Below, piece after piece: positions 1 to 8,433 of a DNA stretch of 64,000 bases. Source of the DNA: PVC group bacterium (GTDB taxonomy: Bacteria > Verrucomicrobiota > Kiritimatiellia > CAIKKV01 > CAITUY01); assembly GCA_945870225.1 (NCBI GenBank), contig CAMBRF010000007.1, positions 1-64,000 of the forward strand. Direction: 5' to 3'. Made by a program: the position numbers and the translations under genes. Below the pieces are notes generated by a model. It made no database searches, was not told the DNA's origin, and saw only the letters and a list, made by a program, of their open reading frames with translations. How positions within the stretch are numbered: the stretch's first letter is position 1; every line of letters begins with the position of its first letter.

Positions 1-368
1 GTTCGGGGGGTAATCGCGGCTTCTATTTGATCGACGTCGATGTTGAAGTCGGCGGCGGCAATGTCCACGAACACGGGCTTAGCGCCCACCAGCATAATGG
101 CCTCAGCCGTGCTGATCCAGGTGAAGGGAACGGTTATGACTTCATCGCCCACGCCGATACCCAGCGCGCGTAAGGCAATTTCCAGGCTGTCAGTTCCACT
201 GGCCACGGTGATGGTGTGCCGGCATCCGACATAGGCGGACAGTTGTGATTCAAGTTCAACGACCTCCGGCCCCATGATGTAGTGTCCATGCTGGAGCACA
301 GCCTTCATGCGGGCATCGATCTCGGACTGATATCGGAGATACTGAGTCTTGAGGTCGATAAAATCCAT
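1..368 (-). CDS. DegT/DnrJ/EryC1/StrS-type sugar aminotransferase (N-terminal part, cut by window edge)
   Basis: Only the first 122 or so residues lie in the window; the gene continues past base 1. The ATG at 368 opens with MDFIDLKTQY, followed by the family's G-H-Y-I-M-G-P-E-V stretch and the V-A-S-G-T-D-S-L segment that helps hold the PLP phosphate. The family makes amino sugars from nucleotide-linked keto sugars. The PLP-binding lysine is beyond the edge and cannot be checked. It is the last visible gene of the polysaccharide unit and follows a nucleotide-sugar dehydrogenase, which fits a WbpA-WbpE-like route to an amino-uronic acid; that pathway assignment is inference. Confidence 0.85.
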   Translation of the reverse strand, partial: MDFIDLKTQYLRYQSEIDARMKAVLQHGHYIMGPEVVELESQLSAYVGCRHTITVASGTDSLEIALRALGIGVGDEVITVPFTWISTAEAIMLVGAKPVFVDIAAADFNIDVDQIEAAITPR

Positions 369-638
369 GGCGAATGGTTCCTTGGGTGGCCGACAATTTT
401 CTGAAGACAATGCGCAAATCCCTTTGTTGTCAGGCTAACAGGTCTATTCAAACATATATACCTGCATCACCGAGAAGAGATTTTTCATCGATGTGCAGGA
501 TAGACATGATCGTTCAGAACCTAATGATCTTTCCTGATTTCATCCTGTATATCCTGTCCATCCATGTTAACCGAATTTCAGACGCCCCCCTCATCATCTC
601 CATATTCCAGAAAGAAATTTGTCATGCACCCGGGTTCC
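369..638. other. spacer between dehydrogenase and aminotransferase genes, with a short tandem motif
   Basis: No credible reading frame is present. The notable sequence is at 540-566, where a hexamer-like motif (ATCCTGT) is repeated in close succession, with related text near 495-505. No terminator or clear promoter was seen. Confidence 0.4.
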
Positions 639-1907
639 TTAAAGCCGGCCATCAACCTTGTCCCGGGCGATGAAGGCTTTGATGTCGAAAATAACCACGT
701 TTCCCTTGCTGAATCGGGCAAAGGCGATATCCCCGAACTTCTCATGAGAGACAGCCAGAACAACAGCATCGGTGGTGGCCTCCATGGTAGCATCTGGACG
801 GGGGCTCAGCTCCAATTGATATTCATGCCGAACCTCCTCGGGGTCGGCCCAGGGATCGTGGAGAATCACGTTGCAGCCGTATTCCTGAAGTTCCCTGACA
901 ACCCCGATAACCTTGGAATTGCGAATGTCGGGACAATTTTCCTTGAATGTGATGCCCAGCACCAGCACGTTGGCTCCCTGCACCTTATGCCCCTTCCGGA
1001 TCATCAGTTTGACGAGCCGGCTTGCCACATGGGCGGGCATATTGTCGTTAAGGCGGCGGCCCGCCAGGATTATCTCCGGATGATAGCCAAGCGATTCAGC
1101 TTTATGGGTTAGATAATAAGGATCGACCCCGATGCAATGGCCCCCGACAAGTCCCGGCCGGAATGGTAGAAAATTCCACTTGGTGCCGGCCGCCTCCAGC
1201 ACATCCATGGTATCAATTCCCATGCGTTCGAAGATGAGTGAGAGTTCATTGACGAAAGCAATGTTGATATCCCGCTGGGAATTTTCAATGACTTTTGCCG
1301 CCTCGGCGACTTTGATGCTGGGTGCCAGATGTGTGCCGGCGGTGATGATGGCGCGATAGAGCTCATCCACCGCCTTGGCCGCTTCCGGAGTTGAGCCGGA
1401 GGTGATTTTCTTAATTTTGGTGACGGTGTGGACCTTGTCGCCGGGATTGATCCGTTCCGGACTGTACCCGCAGAAGAAATCCTTGTTGAATTTCAAGCCG
1501 CTGAATTTTTCAAGAACGGGGACACAATCTTCCTCGGTGCAGCCGGGATAGACGGTGCTTTCATAGATTACGATGGCGCCAGGCTTAAGGGCTTTCCCGA
1601 CAGTCTCGCTTGCCTTAATGAGAGGGGTGAGATCAGGCCGGTTGTATTCGTCGATAGGGGTGGGGACGGTAACAATGAAGAAATCGCATTGCCGGATGTC
1701 TTCGATGGAATTGGAAACCGTGAAATGGGTGGAAGCCTTGAGATCGGCAGGACTTACCTCAAGGGTGCGGTCATGTCCGGCGCGGAGTTCTTCCAAGCGG
1801 CGTGTGTTGATGTCGAAACCGACGACCGGGTACTTCTTTCCGAACTCTACAGCCAGCGGAAGTCCGACGTAGCCGAGGCCAATGACAGCAATTTTGGTTT
1901 TATTCAT
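639..1907 (-). CDS. UDP-N-acetylhexosamine dehydrogenase (WbpA/TviB type)
   Basis: This is a 422-residue nucleotide-sugar dehydrogenase that oxidises C6 of a UDP-hexosamine to the uronic acid with two NAD. The NAD-binding motif GLGYVGLP is at residues 10-17, the G-Y-S-P-E-R-I-N-P-G-D substrate motif at about 147-157, and the catalytic cysteine at residue 258 in GGHCIGVDPYYL. Length and the E-V-S-P-A-D-L region resemble the TviB/VipA/WbpA branch rather than UDP-glucose dehydrogenase. The product would feed the polysaccharide made by this cluster. Substrate (GlcNAc or GalNAc) cannot be read from sequence. Confidence 0.9.
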   Translation of the reverse strand: MNKTKIAVIGLGYVGLPLAVEFGKKYPVVGFDINTRRLEELRAGHDRTLEVSPADLKASTHFTVSNSIEDIRQCDFFIVTVPTPIDEYNRPDLTPLIKASETVGKALKPGAIVIYESTVYPGCTEEDCVPVLEKFSGLKFNKDFFCGYSPERINPGDKVHTVTKIKKITSGSTPEAAKAVDELYRAIITAGTHLAPSIKVAEAAKVIENSQRDINIAFVNELSLIFERMGIDTMDVLEAAGTKWNFLPFRPGLVGGHCIGVDPYYLTHKAESLGYHPEIILAGRRLNDNMPAHVASRLVKLMIRKGHKVQGANVLVLGITFKENCPDIRNSKVIGVVRELQEYGCNVILHDPWADPEEVRHEYQLELSPRPDATMEATTDAVVLAVSHEKFGDIAFARFSKGNVVIFDIKAFIARDKVDGRL

Positions 1908-2082
1908 AAGCAGATCAGTCAGATACGTTTACCCCACTTGATAACACCAAGTCATTAGGATGATACTCTACACGGAAGAATGGTTCTGTCGAGTCAGGAA
2001 GCATGGCAAAACGTGGCGTCAAGAGTTTCAGCAATCCAGAGCTTTTTGACAGGATCAACAAAATGCCTCCTCAGTAGTAATG

Positions 2083-3582
2083 TCATCGCGAAGGGAGGGG
2101 CGCATGGTCATTCCCCTGAGCATACTGGCTTATTCCCAGAACGGCCAGCCAGGCGTAGAGGATGCCCGGGCACCGAAAAGGAAGGTCGATCAGGCTGTGA
2201 CCTAACACGGCCAGCAAGCCGGCTCCCGCCAAGGCCAGGCCGGGTGTCAAATGACGTCTCAGGTTCGTAATCAGAGGCCAGGCGAAAGCCATCGTGGCCG
2301 TCAGCATAAGCCCAAAGCCCACGATACCGAATTCGCATAGAAATTGCAGGGCATCATTGTGTGTGTTGGCGTAACCAGGACAAAGTTTGGTTCCGGTTCC
2401 CTCCAGTGCGTGAATCGGCATAAAATGACGGTAGCCCCATCCGCCCACTCCAAACCAAGGTTCGGAAACCCAGATTTTTGCCGCTGACTGTGCCATGAAT
2501 ACTCGGACGCTCACTTCATGTGCCAGATGGGCGCGGTACAGGTGACGAGCCTCTTTGGCCAGCGGCTTGCCTCCCATGGACGCGACAACAAAGAAGAATA
2601 TGGCCAGTCCCATGGTCAGGACCACGGTGATCGTCACCCGTTGAGCGATCGAGACTCGTGGCCAGAAGAGGCGCGCGGCGACCATCAACGCCGCACCCGT
2701 CAGGCCAATGGTTAGGGCCAGACCAGTCCGGCTGAGTGACAAGGCCATTCCCGCCAGGCACAACCACATGCAGGCCGATGCGATGGTGGTGGGAAGGCGT
2801 GTAGCTTTGCCTCGAAGGTTTCGCACACGGTCACCTTTTATAGTGAGGCTCTGAAGCAGTATTCCAGCGGAGAAGGGGAAGAGGATCGCAAAAAATGATG
2901 CGGCATGATTTTCGTAACCAAAAGATGCAAAGAAATGAACCGGCAGCGGTGTGATCCAAAATATTTTATGAGTGCCGCTTAGAGCCTGAATAATGCCGAA
3001 AGCCGCCAGCAATCCGGCATTGATCATAAGGAACCAGGCAACACGCTTGGCCAACCAGTCCGGGCGCGGAGCCATCTTCAAAGCCAGCATCAGTGCCCAT
3101 GCGGGAAAGAACCACCGCAGCATTTCTGCGGCATCATCCCGATTCACCGCCCAAGGCCAACCGGGATGGGGCGGGGGGGTGAATACCCATTGTTTATCGA
3201 AGGGGTGAAAGAAGGGGTAACGTCCTGCATTCCACCACTGGATGGTCAGCAAAGTGAGAAAGGCAAGGCCAGTCCAGAAGATGAGGGCAGTTGATGATAA
3301 GTGGTTGATGGTTGATGGAGGATGGTTGATGGGGGAGGGTGGAGGGTGGAGGGTTAATGGTTGATGGTTGCTGGTTGATAGTGGTGAAGATGCGAAGGTC
3401 CAACGGTCGAGAGCTAGGAAGATCAGGATGGCTAGCGCCAGCCATGGCAAAGGTCCCTGGAGTCCGGTTGGAGTCCCTCCTCTTGCCCATGACGACCAAC
3501 CGAGAAGGGCGAAGATAGCGGTCGCAAGCAGACGGGTTGACCAGGGTGTTTGCGAATGGCTGAATAGAGGGCGTCCCTCCAT
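2083..3582 (-). CDS. O-antigen ligase / Wzy-like polymerase family membrane protein
   Basis: This 499-residue inner-membrane protein has about ten to twelve hydrophobic segments. It carries the family's F-G-Y-E-N-H-A-A stretch and a periplasmic-loop H-N-D-A-L-Q-F-L-C-E-F-G motif near the C-terminus, as in WaaL/Wzy/exopolysaccharide polymerases. It would join or polymerise lipid-linked sugar units. It starts 4 bp after the tyrosine autokinase gene, so the two are almost certainly co-transcribed. Residues 66-98 are an odd proline/asparagine/histidine-rich insert encoded by a simple-sequence tract. Ligase and polymerase cannot be told apart here. Confidence 0.85.
   Translation of the reverse strand: MEGRPLFSHSQTPWSTRLLATAIFALLGWSSWARGGTPTGLQGPLPWLALAILIFLALDRWTFASSPLSTSNHQPLTLHPPPSPINHPPSTINHLSSTALIFWTGLAFLTLLTIQWWNAGRYPFFHPFDKQWVFTPPPHPGWPWAVNRDDAAEMLRWFFPAWALMLALKMAPRPDWLAKRVAWFLMINAGLLAAFGIIQALSGTHKIFWITPLPVHFFASFGYENHAASFFAILFPFSAGILLQSLTIKGDRVRNLRGKATRLPTTIASACMWLCLAGMALSLSRTGLALTIGLTGAALMVAARLFWPRVSIAQRVTITVVLTMGLAIFFFVVASMGGKPLAKEARHLYRAHLAHEVSVRVFMAQSAAKIWVSEPWFGVGGWGYRHFMPIHALEGTGTKLCPGYANTHNDALQFLCEFGIVGFGLMLTATMAFAWPLITNLRRHLTPGLALAGAGLLAVLGHSLIDLPFRCPGILYAWLAVLGISQYAQGNDHAPLPSR
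3289..3387. repeat. in-frame GGTTGAT/GGAGG-type simple-sequence tract inside the O-antigen ligase gene
   Basis: The plus strand reads as imperfect reiterations of GGTTGATG and GGAGGGT with strong purine/pyrimidine strand bias. On the coding strand it yields a Pro-Ser-Thr-Ile-Asn-His pattern repeated three to four times between the second and third predicted membrane segments. Expansion or contraction by units not divisible by three would switch the gene off. Confidence 0.75.
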
Positions 3583-3586
3583 ATCG

Positions 3587-5803
3587 CTAAACGCCCTCTT
3601 TTGCCGCGGTGGGATACTTGTATGTTTTATAGCCCCGACCGTAGCGATAGTCGTAGTTACTTAAGAACGATATGCGGCCAAAGTTCACCGCGTTGACAAC
3701 AACCCCCAGCAACGGGGCGCCAGCCTGACTGAATTCCTCAACCACATTCCGCAAGGCATGCCGGTGGGTCACGCCTGGCCGGCTTACAAACACAACTCCA
3801 TCGACCATTCCGGCCAGCACGAGCGAGTCGCTGACCACGCCGAAGGGCGGAGAATCCAGAATGACCACGTCATATGAGGATCGTGCCCAAGCCATAAAAT
3901 CCTTCACAATCTTGTTCCCCAGAGTTTCTGCGGCGCTGAACTCCTGTGAGGCATGGTTCCCGATGACAAACAGGTTAGGGCAGTCCATCGTCTGTGGTAG
4001 ACTTGAGAAGTTTTCGGGTTTCCCCTGTCCGAGATAATCCAAAAGACAAGGCGTTTCCTCGGATAGCCGGAACACCGACTTAACTTTTGGACGGCGCATA
4101 TCGAAATCCACCAGCAGGGTTTTTACGCCTGTGCGGGCGAACGAAATAGCCAGATTGGTGGCCGTGATTGTTTTGCCTTCACTCGGTCCTGCGCTGGTGA
4201 TCAGCAGGCACGCCGGACGGGACTCCGCAGAGGGGGACATGATTTTTGTGCGAATGCCCGCGTAAGCCTCGGCTCCGTGACCGAATCGGTCCAGATCAGC
4301 TATGCGCCCGATGGCGAGCCGATTTTTCCCCTTCAGCATGGGGACCAGTCCGAGGACAGGAAGACCAAGCGCTCGTTCGAGATCATCCGTTCCAATAAAC
4401 CGGTCCTCGATCATTTCAACCAGAAGAGCTAGGGCCATCCCTCCGGCAATTCCGAGTAGAAGGCCTATGAGTAGAATGCGCATCCTTCGTGGTGTAAAGG
4501 GTGAATTCGGTTGAAACGCTCGTTCAACAATCTTTACCGTGGTGGTGTTTTCGTCAGAGGATATCCGGGCCTCTTCGATCCGCGTAAGCATGCTTCGGTA
4601 GCTCATTTCGGCCACATTCCGCTCCCGCTCCAATTCGCCGAATTCTGCCTGAATGCGGATAATGCGTCCTTCAAGCTCGGTGGCCGCCCGGGTTTGTGCT
4701 TCCATGCGTTCGCGCAGTCCTGCCGTTTGCTGCTCCAGGAGTGACAGGTTCGCTTCGGCGGTGCTCTGTGCCCGCTTGATCGCGCCCGCCACCTGTTCGC
4801 CGAGAACAGCAATATTCTTCGAACGTGCCACGACATCAGGATGATCCGGCGTAAACCTGGCCATCAGGGCGTCGCGTTGTTGGATAGCCAGCAACCACTT
4901 GGATACGGCCTCGACGATCTCTTCCCGGCGCGGGGTAGAATCAGGAAGGTCGCCGGCATTTTTCGGGTCCAGTGTGACCTTTTTCACCGCCGCCAGGAGT
5001 TTTCCCGCCAGAATGCGGGCATTATCAATTTGCGTGAGCTGTTCGCCTGTTTTCGTCAGCGAAGACTGAAGCGCGGCCCTCTCATTCTCGCTGGCGTCAA
5101 TGCGTTTGGCGTCCCTGAACGCTGTGATCGCCTTTGTGATCTTGTCGAGCGCTTTTTGCTGCTGGAGGGTCTGTTGCTCCAGCCAGGCCACGGCATTATC
5201 CGAGGCGATGCGATTTTCCTCCATGGCGAATTGCACGGCTCCTTCAGCGTAAGCATTGGCGCCCAGACTGGAGAGCGCAGGGTCTGTCGATACGCAGGCG
5301 ACGCTCAAGAGATAGGTGCGCCGCATTAGGCTGAACTGTCCACCACGGAGGATCTCCCTGATTTGGCTGTTTGACAGGGGGGGATGGTTGGTGTCGGACT
5401 GGAGATGCTGGGCCACCAACTCCCGCATTCGGGTTCCTTTGAATTTTTGGATACGTGTATTGAAGACTTCTTCCGTTGAGAGAGAAAAATAATCCGTATC
5501 ATCCGATATGGCGCCCCTTTGGGCGGTAATGCGAGGGCGGCGCACACTCATCTCAATCAGGCTATTGGCAATGTAAAGTGGCGTGATGTGAGAGAGATAA
5601 TACCACGCTGCGCTGCCGCCGAGTACCGTGGCCAATGCGATTAGATACCACTTGCGTAGGGCCACGCTCAGCAGGCGGCGCGGTGACAGCATTCCTCCCA
5701 GCCCCGAGTCCTCCTGATTGGGTAATCCATAGGGTGTCCCGGAGTAGGGGGCGGAGGGGGGTGGGGGCGGAGGAGGGGGCGTCATGTCGTTGTTAGGATT
5801 CAC
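3587..5803 (-). CDS. polysaccharide co-polymerase / tyrosine autokinase (Wzc-like BY-kinase)
   Basis: This fused protein of about 738 residues combines a Wzz chain-length domain (first membrane segment after the R-K-W-Y motif near residue 55, coiled coil around 200-440, second membrane segment near 450) with a cytoplasmic BY-kinase. Walker A is G-P-S-E-G-K-T near residue 540, Walker A' is LLVDFDMRRP, and Walker B is VVILDSPP. The tail carries a tyrosine cluster (Y-D-Y-R-Y-G-R-G-Y-K-T-Y-K-Y) of the kind that is autophosphorylated to control chain length and export. The GTG at 5803 is preferred because an AAAGG lies 7 bases upstream; an ATG at 5785 and a GTG at 5809 are alternatives. The N-terminus has eight consecutive prolines. 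Confidence 0.93.
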   Translation of the reverse strand: MNPNNDMTPPPPPPPPSAPYSGTPYGLPNQEDSGLGGMLSPRRLLSVALRKWYLIALATVLGGSAAWYYLSHITPLYIANSLIEMSVRRPRITAQRGAISDDTDYFSLSTEEVFNTRIQKFKGTRMRELVAQHLQSDTNHPPLSNSQIREILRGGQFSLMRRTYLLSVACVSTDPALSSLGANAYAEGAVQFAMEENRIASDNAVAWLEQQTLQQQKALDKITKAITAFRDAKRIDASENERAALQSSLTKTGEQLTQIDNARILAGKLLAAVKKVTLDPKNAGDLPDSTPRREEIVEAVSKWLLAIQQRDALMARFTPDHPDVVARSKNIAVLGEQVAGAIKRAQSTAEANLSLLEQQTAGLRERMEAQTRAATELEGRIIRIQAEFGELERERNVAEMSYRSMLTRIEEARISSDENTTTVKIVERAFQPNSPFTPRRMRILLIGLLLGIAGGMALALLVEMIEDRFIGTDDLERALGLPVLGLVPMLKGKNRLAIGRIADLDRFGHGAEAYAGIRTKIMSPSAESRPACLLITSAGPSEGKTITATNLAISFARTGVKTLLVDFDMRRPKVKSVFRLSEETPCLLDYLGQGKPENFSSLPQTMDCPNLFVIGNHASQEFSAAETLGNKIVKDFMAWARSSYDVVILDSPPFGVVSDSLVLAGMVDGVVFVSRPGVTHRHALRNVVEEFSQAGAPLLGVVVNAVNFGRISFLSNYDYRYGRGYKTYKYPTAAKEGV

Positions 5804-5854
5804 GTGCACGCCTTTCTTTTTGTCTTGGTGTCCGGACGTCGCTCAGATGCAGGC

Positions 5855-6457
5855 TTACTGGCCAGGATATTTTTCTCCGGGAAGTACGATGGAAGGTCCC
5901 TCGGGAATGATGGTCGGAAGGGGGGGGGCCTTTGCCGGGGCTTGGGTTGGAGTCGGCAGAATGATTCCCCGGACGACACCAACTTCGGTGGGTAATAGGA
6001 CGGTCGTCGGGCTGGAGCAGGCAGCTTGGCAGGCCTCGCTGGCCTGTGTATTGGCGGCCACGGCTGCCAGCATGCCCTCCGCAACGGAGGAAGAATTGTC
6101 GCCGGCGGCGACCACCGCCGTCGCCGCAACGAGAGAGATGGACTGGGGCGGAACAAGGCCGGCCACGAGGCTCATCATGGGGCCTGACTCCATGCCTTTG
6201 GCGGCCACGGCATAGGTGATCAGGGCAATGCTACTCTCTCTCTTTTTTGCATCCGACCAGTTCGATGCTTGAATCGCGGCGAGGGTTTTCGCGACGAGGG
6301 TGGCCGACGCCTTTGCATCCTGATTTTTGATGGCGGCAACGATGGATTCAGGGTTGGCTGCAATATCCTTCGGATTCGACGAGTTTGCCGCCCGCGCCGC
6401 CATCGTGCTGCCCGCCAGTACAAGACATATTGCCACGATTGCCTCTATTGCCTTCAT
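5855..6457 (-). CDS. secreted protein of unknown function, polysaccharide cluster
   Basis: I do not recognise the family. From the ATG at 6457 it is about 200 residues, with a signal peptide (MKAIEAIVAICLVLAGS...AARA). An alanine-rich, probably helical body follows, then a C-terminal 40 residues rich in proline (P-T-P-T-Q-A-P-A-K-A-P-P). It lies between the outer-membrane barrel gene (24 bp away from this ATG) and the tyrosine kinase gene, so a periplasmic accessory role in polysaccharide assembly is plausible but is inference only. The longer frame to 6475 lacks a better ribosome site. Confidence 0.65.
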   Translation of the reverse strand: MKAIEAIVAICLVLAGSTMAARAANSSNPKDIAANPESIVAAIKNQDAKASATLVAKTLAAIQASNWSDAKKRESSIALITYAVAAKGMESGPMMSLVAGLVPPQSISLVAATAVVAAGDNSSSVAEGMLAAVAANTQASEACQAACSSPTTVLLPTEVGVVRGIILPTPTQAPAKAPPLPTIIPEGPSIVLPGEKYPGQ

Positions 6458-6481
6458 ATCGCCTCCCTCATCCAAATTACC

Positions 6482-7753
6482 TTAATAGGCGGCTTTCGCG
6501 CCCAACGTGATCCGGGTTTCCTTGTAATCACCCCGCACGTTATCCGTCGTGTCTTCCGTCCATAACTCGACGTAGCCTTTGAGCCACTTGAACACCTGAT
6601 AATCACCGTGGAGGCGAAGATGCCATTGTTCCACAAGGCGCTTGACCAGTGCTTCGCCGGCTAATTCTTCTCCACTGGTGAAGTCCTCATGGCGATAACC
6701 GACGAGGGCTGTAATGGACAACCGCTTGGTGGCGGAATATTGGGCACTTCCCGTGACCATGTTGACCAGTTTGGCGTTTCTCGCTGTATCAGGTGCCAGC
6801 TGCATCTCACTGCGACCACCGAGGGAGAAGGAGAGCTTTGGGCGCACCTGCCAGTACCAGGCCAGATCGTAGGCCGGGCCATCACGGTGAAGCGCTCCCG
6901 TGGATTTCGGTTCGCTGGTCTCAAATCCGTAGTATCCGAAGGTTCCTTCGAAACGGCTCTTGAAGGTGCCCTGCCAGCGCCAGCCTAATTTTCCCGAATA
7001 CGTATAGGCAGGATTATCAAGACTGTCATTCTGCATTTGAATAATTTCACCGGAAAGTACCGCGCTGGATTTATCGGTCACCCCGCGTGCCGCCTTAAGT
7101 GAAATTTTTTGTTCGTTGGAGTCATATAACTCCTCGGGGAAATAGTCGACCAACCCGTAGTCGCATATGGCATCGAAGGACATTTTTTCCGTCAAGGGGC
7201 CGCCCAGTCCGACACCGCAATCGAGAAGATACCGGTCCACACGCTCGGTTCGCTCCATGACGCTTAAAGGGGTCGCCTCGGTCCGCTCAAGGTAGCGGTC
7301 ACCGGTTCCCTCGGCCGTGGTGTCCATGGTGCGGACGGAAAGATCGTAATCTGACACGCGGCCGAAACGTTCGTGGAGCTGAAGGCGCACTTCTTCCCTG
7401 CGACCCAGAGCCAGGCGCAGCTCTTCGGACCAGTCGTCCCGGTCCTCACTCGTGAACTCGTCGAATCGTCTAAAGCGTCCCCAGAACAGTCCTTCCATGC
7501 GGATGCTCTCCCGGGCGCGTGTTACATTCACTCCGGGACTCAAGTCCCAGAAGGAGTCGCTTTGCTCCTGCCCGATGGGCTTCAAGAGCGGGTTGCTGTC
7601 ATAGCTGTATGCAGCCTCAATAAAAGGGCGCACCACGAAGTCGCCGCCGGGTTGAATTCCCGAGCCGGGCTTGCCGGGTGCGGAGGTTGCCCCCGCTGCA
7701 ACGATCAAGACCGCGAAACTGCCAAGGATGGTTTTTTTTCGAGACAGGATCAT
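6482..7753 (-). CDS. outer-membrane beta-barrel protein of an exopolysaccharide system
   Basis: This 423-residue protein has a signal peptide (hydrophobic stretch ILGSFAVLIVAAGATSA). The rest consists of alternating amphipathic strands with aromatic girdle residues and many charged turns, ending in K-A-A-Y as a beta-barrel does. The opening after the signal (V-R-P-F-I-E-A-A-Y-S-Y-D-S-N-P-L) is typical of barrels found beside Wza/Wzc genes in exopolysaccharide clusters. Its ATG overlaps the stop of the export-protein gene by 4 bp, so the two are translationally coupled. It may be the final outer-membrane pore or an anchor; the precise role is unknown. Confidence 0.8.
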   Translation of the reverse strand: MILSRKKTILGSFAVLIVAAGATSAPGKPGSGIQPGGDFVVRPFIEAAYSYDSNPLLKPIGQEQSDSFWDLSPGVNVTRARESIRMEGLFWGRFRRFDEFTSEDRDDWSEELRLALGRREEVRLQLHERFGRVSDYDLSVRTMDTTAEGTGDRYLERTEATPLSVMERTERVDRYLLDCGVGLGGPLTEKMSFDAICDYGLVDYFPEELYDSNEQKISLKAARGVTDKSSAVLSGEIIQMQNDSLDNPAYTYSGKLGWRWQGTFKSRFEGTFGYYGFETSEPKSTGALHRDGPAYDLAWYWQVRPKLSFSLGGRSEMQLAPDTARNAKLVNMVTGSAQYSATKRLSITALVGYRHEDFTSGEELAGEALVKRLVEQWHLRLHGDYQVFKWLKGYVELWTEDTTDNVRGDYKETRITLGAKAAY

Positions 7754-8433
7754 AGGACCGCCTCAGGTACATAAACGATATCTCCAGGGAGGAGCCGCAT
7801 ATCGTCCTTGGCCTCCCCGCGTGAGCCGACTCGATCGAGATCGACCTCAAACTGCTCGGTGGTATTGTCGTGCGTTCTCGTAACGCGGATGGCCTTGCTG
7901 CGCGCGCTTGAATCAAGGCCGCCTGCCAGCTGAATAGCCCGGCTGACGGTGAGCTCGCGTGTTGGGGGGACATTAATCTGACCGGGTTTTCTGACCCGGC
8001 CCAGCACAGTAACATAGCCCCAAGGGGAGACCGCCGTGTCTCCCGATTCCATGAGGCACTCCACAATGACCTCTGGGGCAACATAGAAACGGCCATATGC
8101 TTTTTTAAGAAGGGTTTGCGCTTCAGCGATCGTCAAGTCCACCACGCGAACCTCACCGACCAGCGGCAGCGTAATAACGCCCAACTCTGATATCCGGCGA
8201 TTTTTTTCGTCAATTTCCTTCTGGCCGGTGACCAGCACCTGTATATTTACCGTCAGGCCGGCGCGCAACTGGGCCCGGACCGTTGTATTGCTGGCATCGG
8301 GCGTCTGGCCTGACCGGCCCGGTGGTGAAGAGGTGCGGAGGCTCTGGCAACCGCCGCTCGCCAGGAGTGCGCTCAATACGATAAGCAGGCAAGGCCGCAT
8401 GCCAAATCGAGATCTGTTCACATCACGCTTCAT
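7750..8433 (-). CDS. polysaccharide export protein (Wza/Poly_export and SLBB type)
   Basis: This protein of about 227 residues has a hydrophobic N-terminus and a likely lipidation cysteine (L-A-S-G-G-C, an imperfect lipobox). A Poly_export domain (residues about 45-115: V-N-I-Q-V-L-V-T-G then R-R-I-S-E-L-G-V-I-T-L-P-L-V-G) is followed by one SLBB beta-grasp domain (V-T-V-L-G-R-V-R-K-P-G-Q-I). It ends P-G-D-I-V-Y-V-P-E, the family's usual finish. Short Wza-like proteins with one SLBB domain usually work with a separate outer-membrane barrel, here the next gene. Start 8433 is chosen because it gives a 4-bp ATGA overlap with the ABC transporter stop; 8448 is in frame but less likely. Confidence 0.92.
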   Translation of the reverse strand: MKRDVNRSRFGMRPCLLIVLSALLASGGCQSLRTSSPPGRSGQTPDASNTTVRAQLRAGLTVNIQVLVTGQKEIDEKNRRISELGVITLPLVGEVRVVDLTIAEAQTLLKKAYGRFYVAPEVIVECLMESGDTAVSPWGYVTVLGRVRKPGQINVPPTRELTVSRAIQLAGGLDSSARSKAIRVTRTHDNTTEQFEVDLDRVGSRGEAKDDMRLLPGDIVYVPEAVL

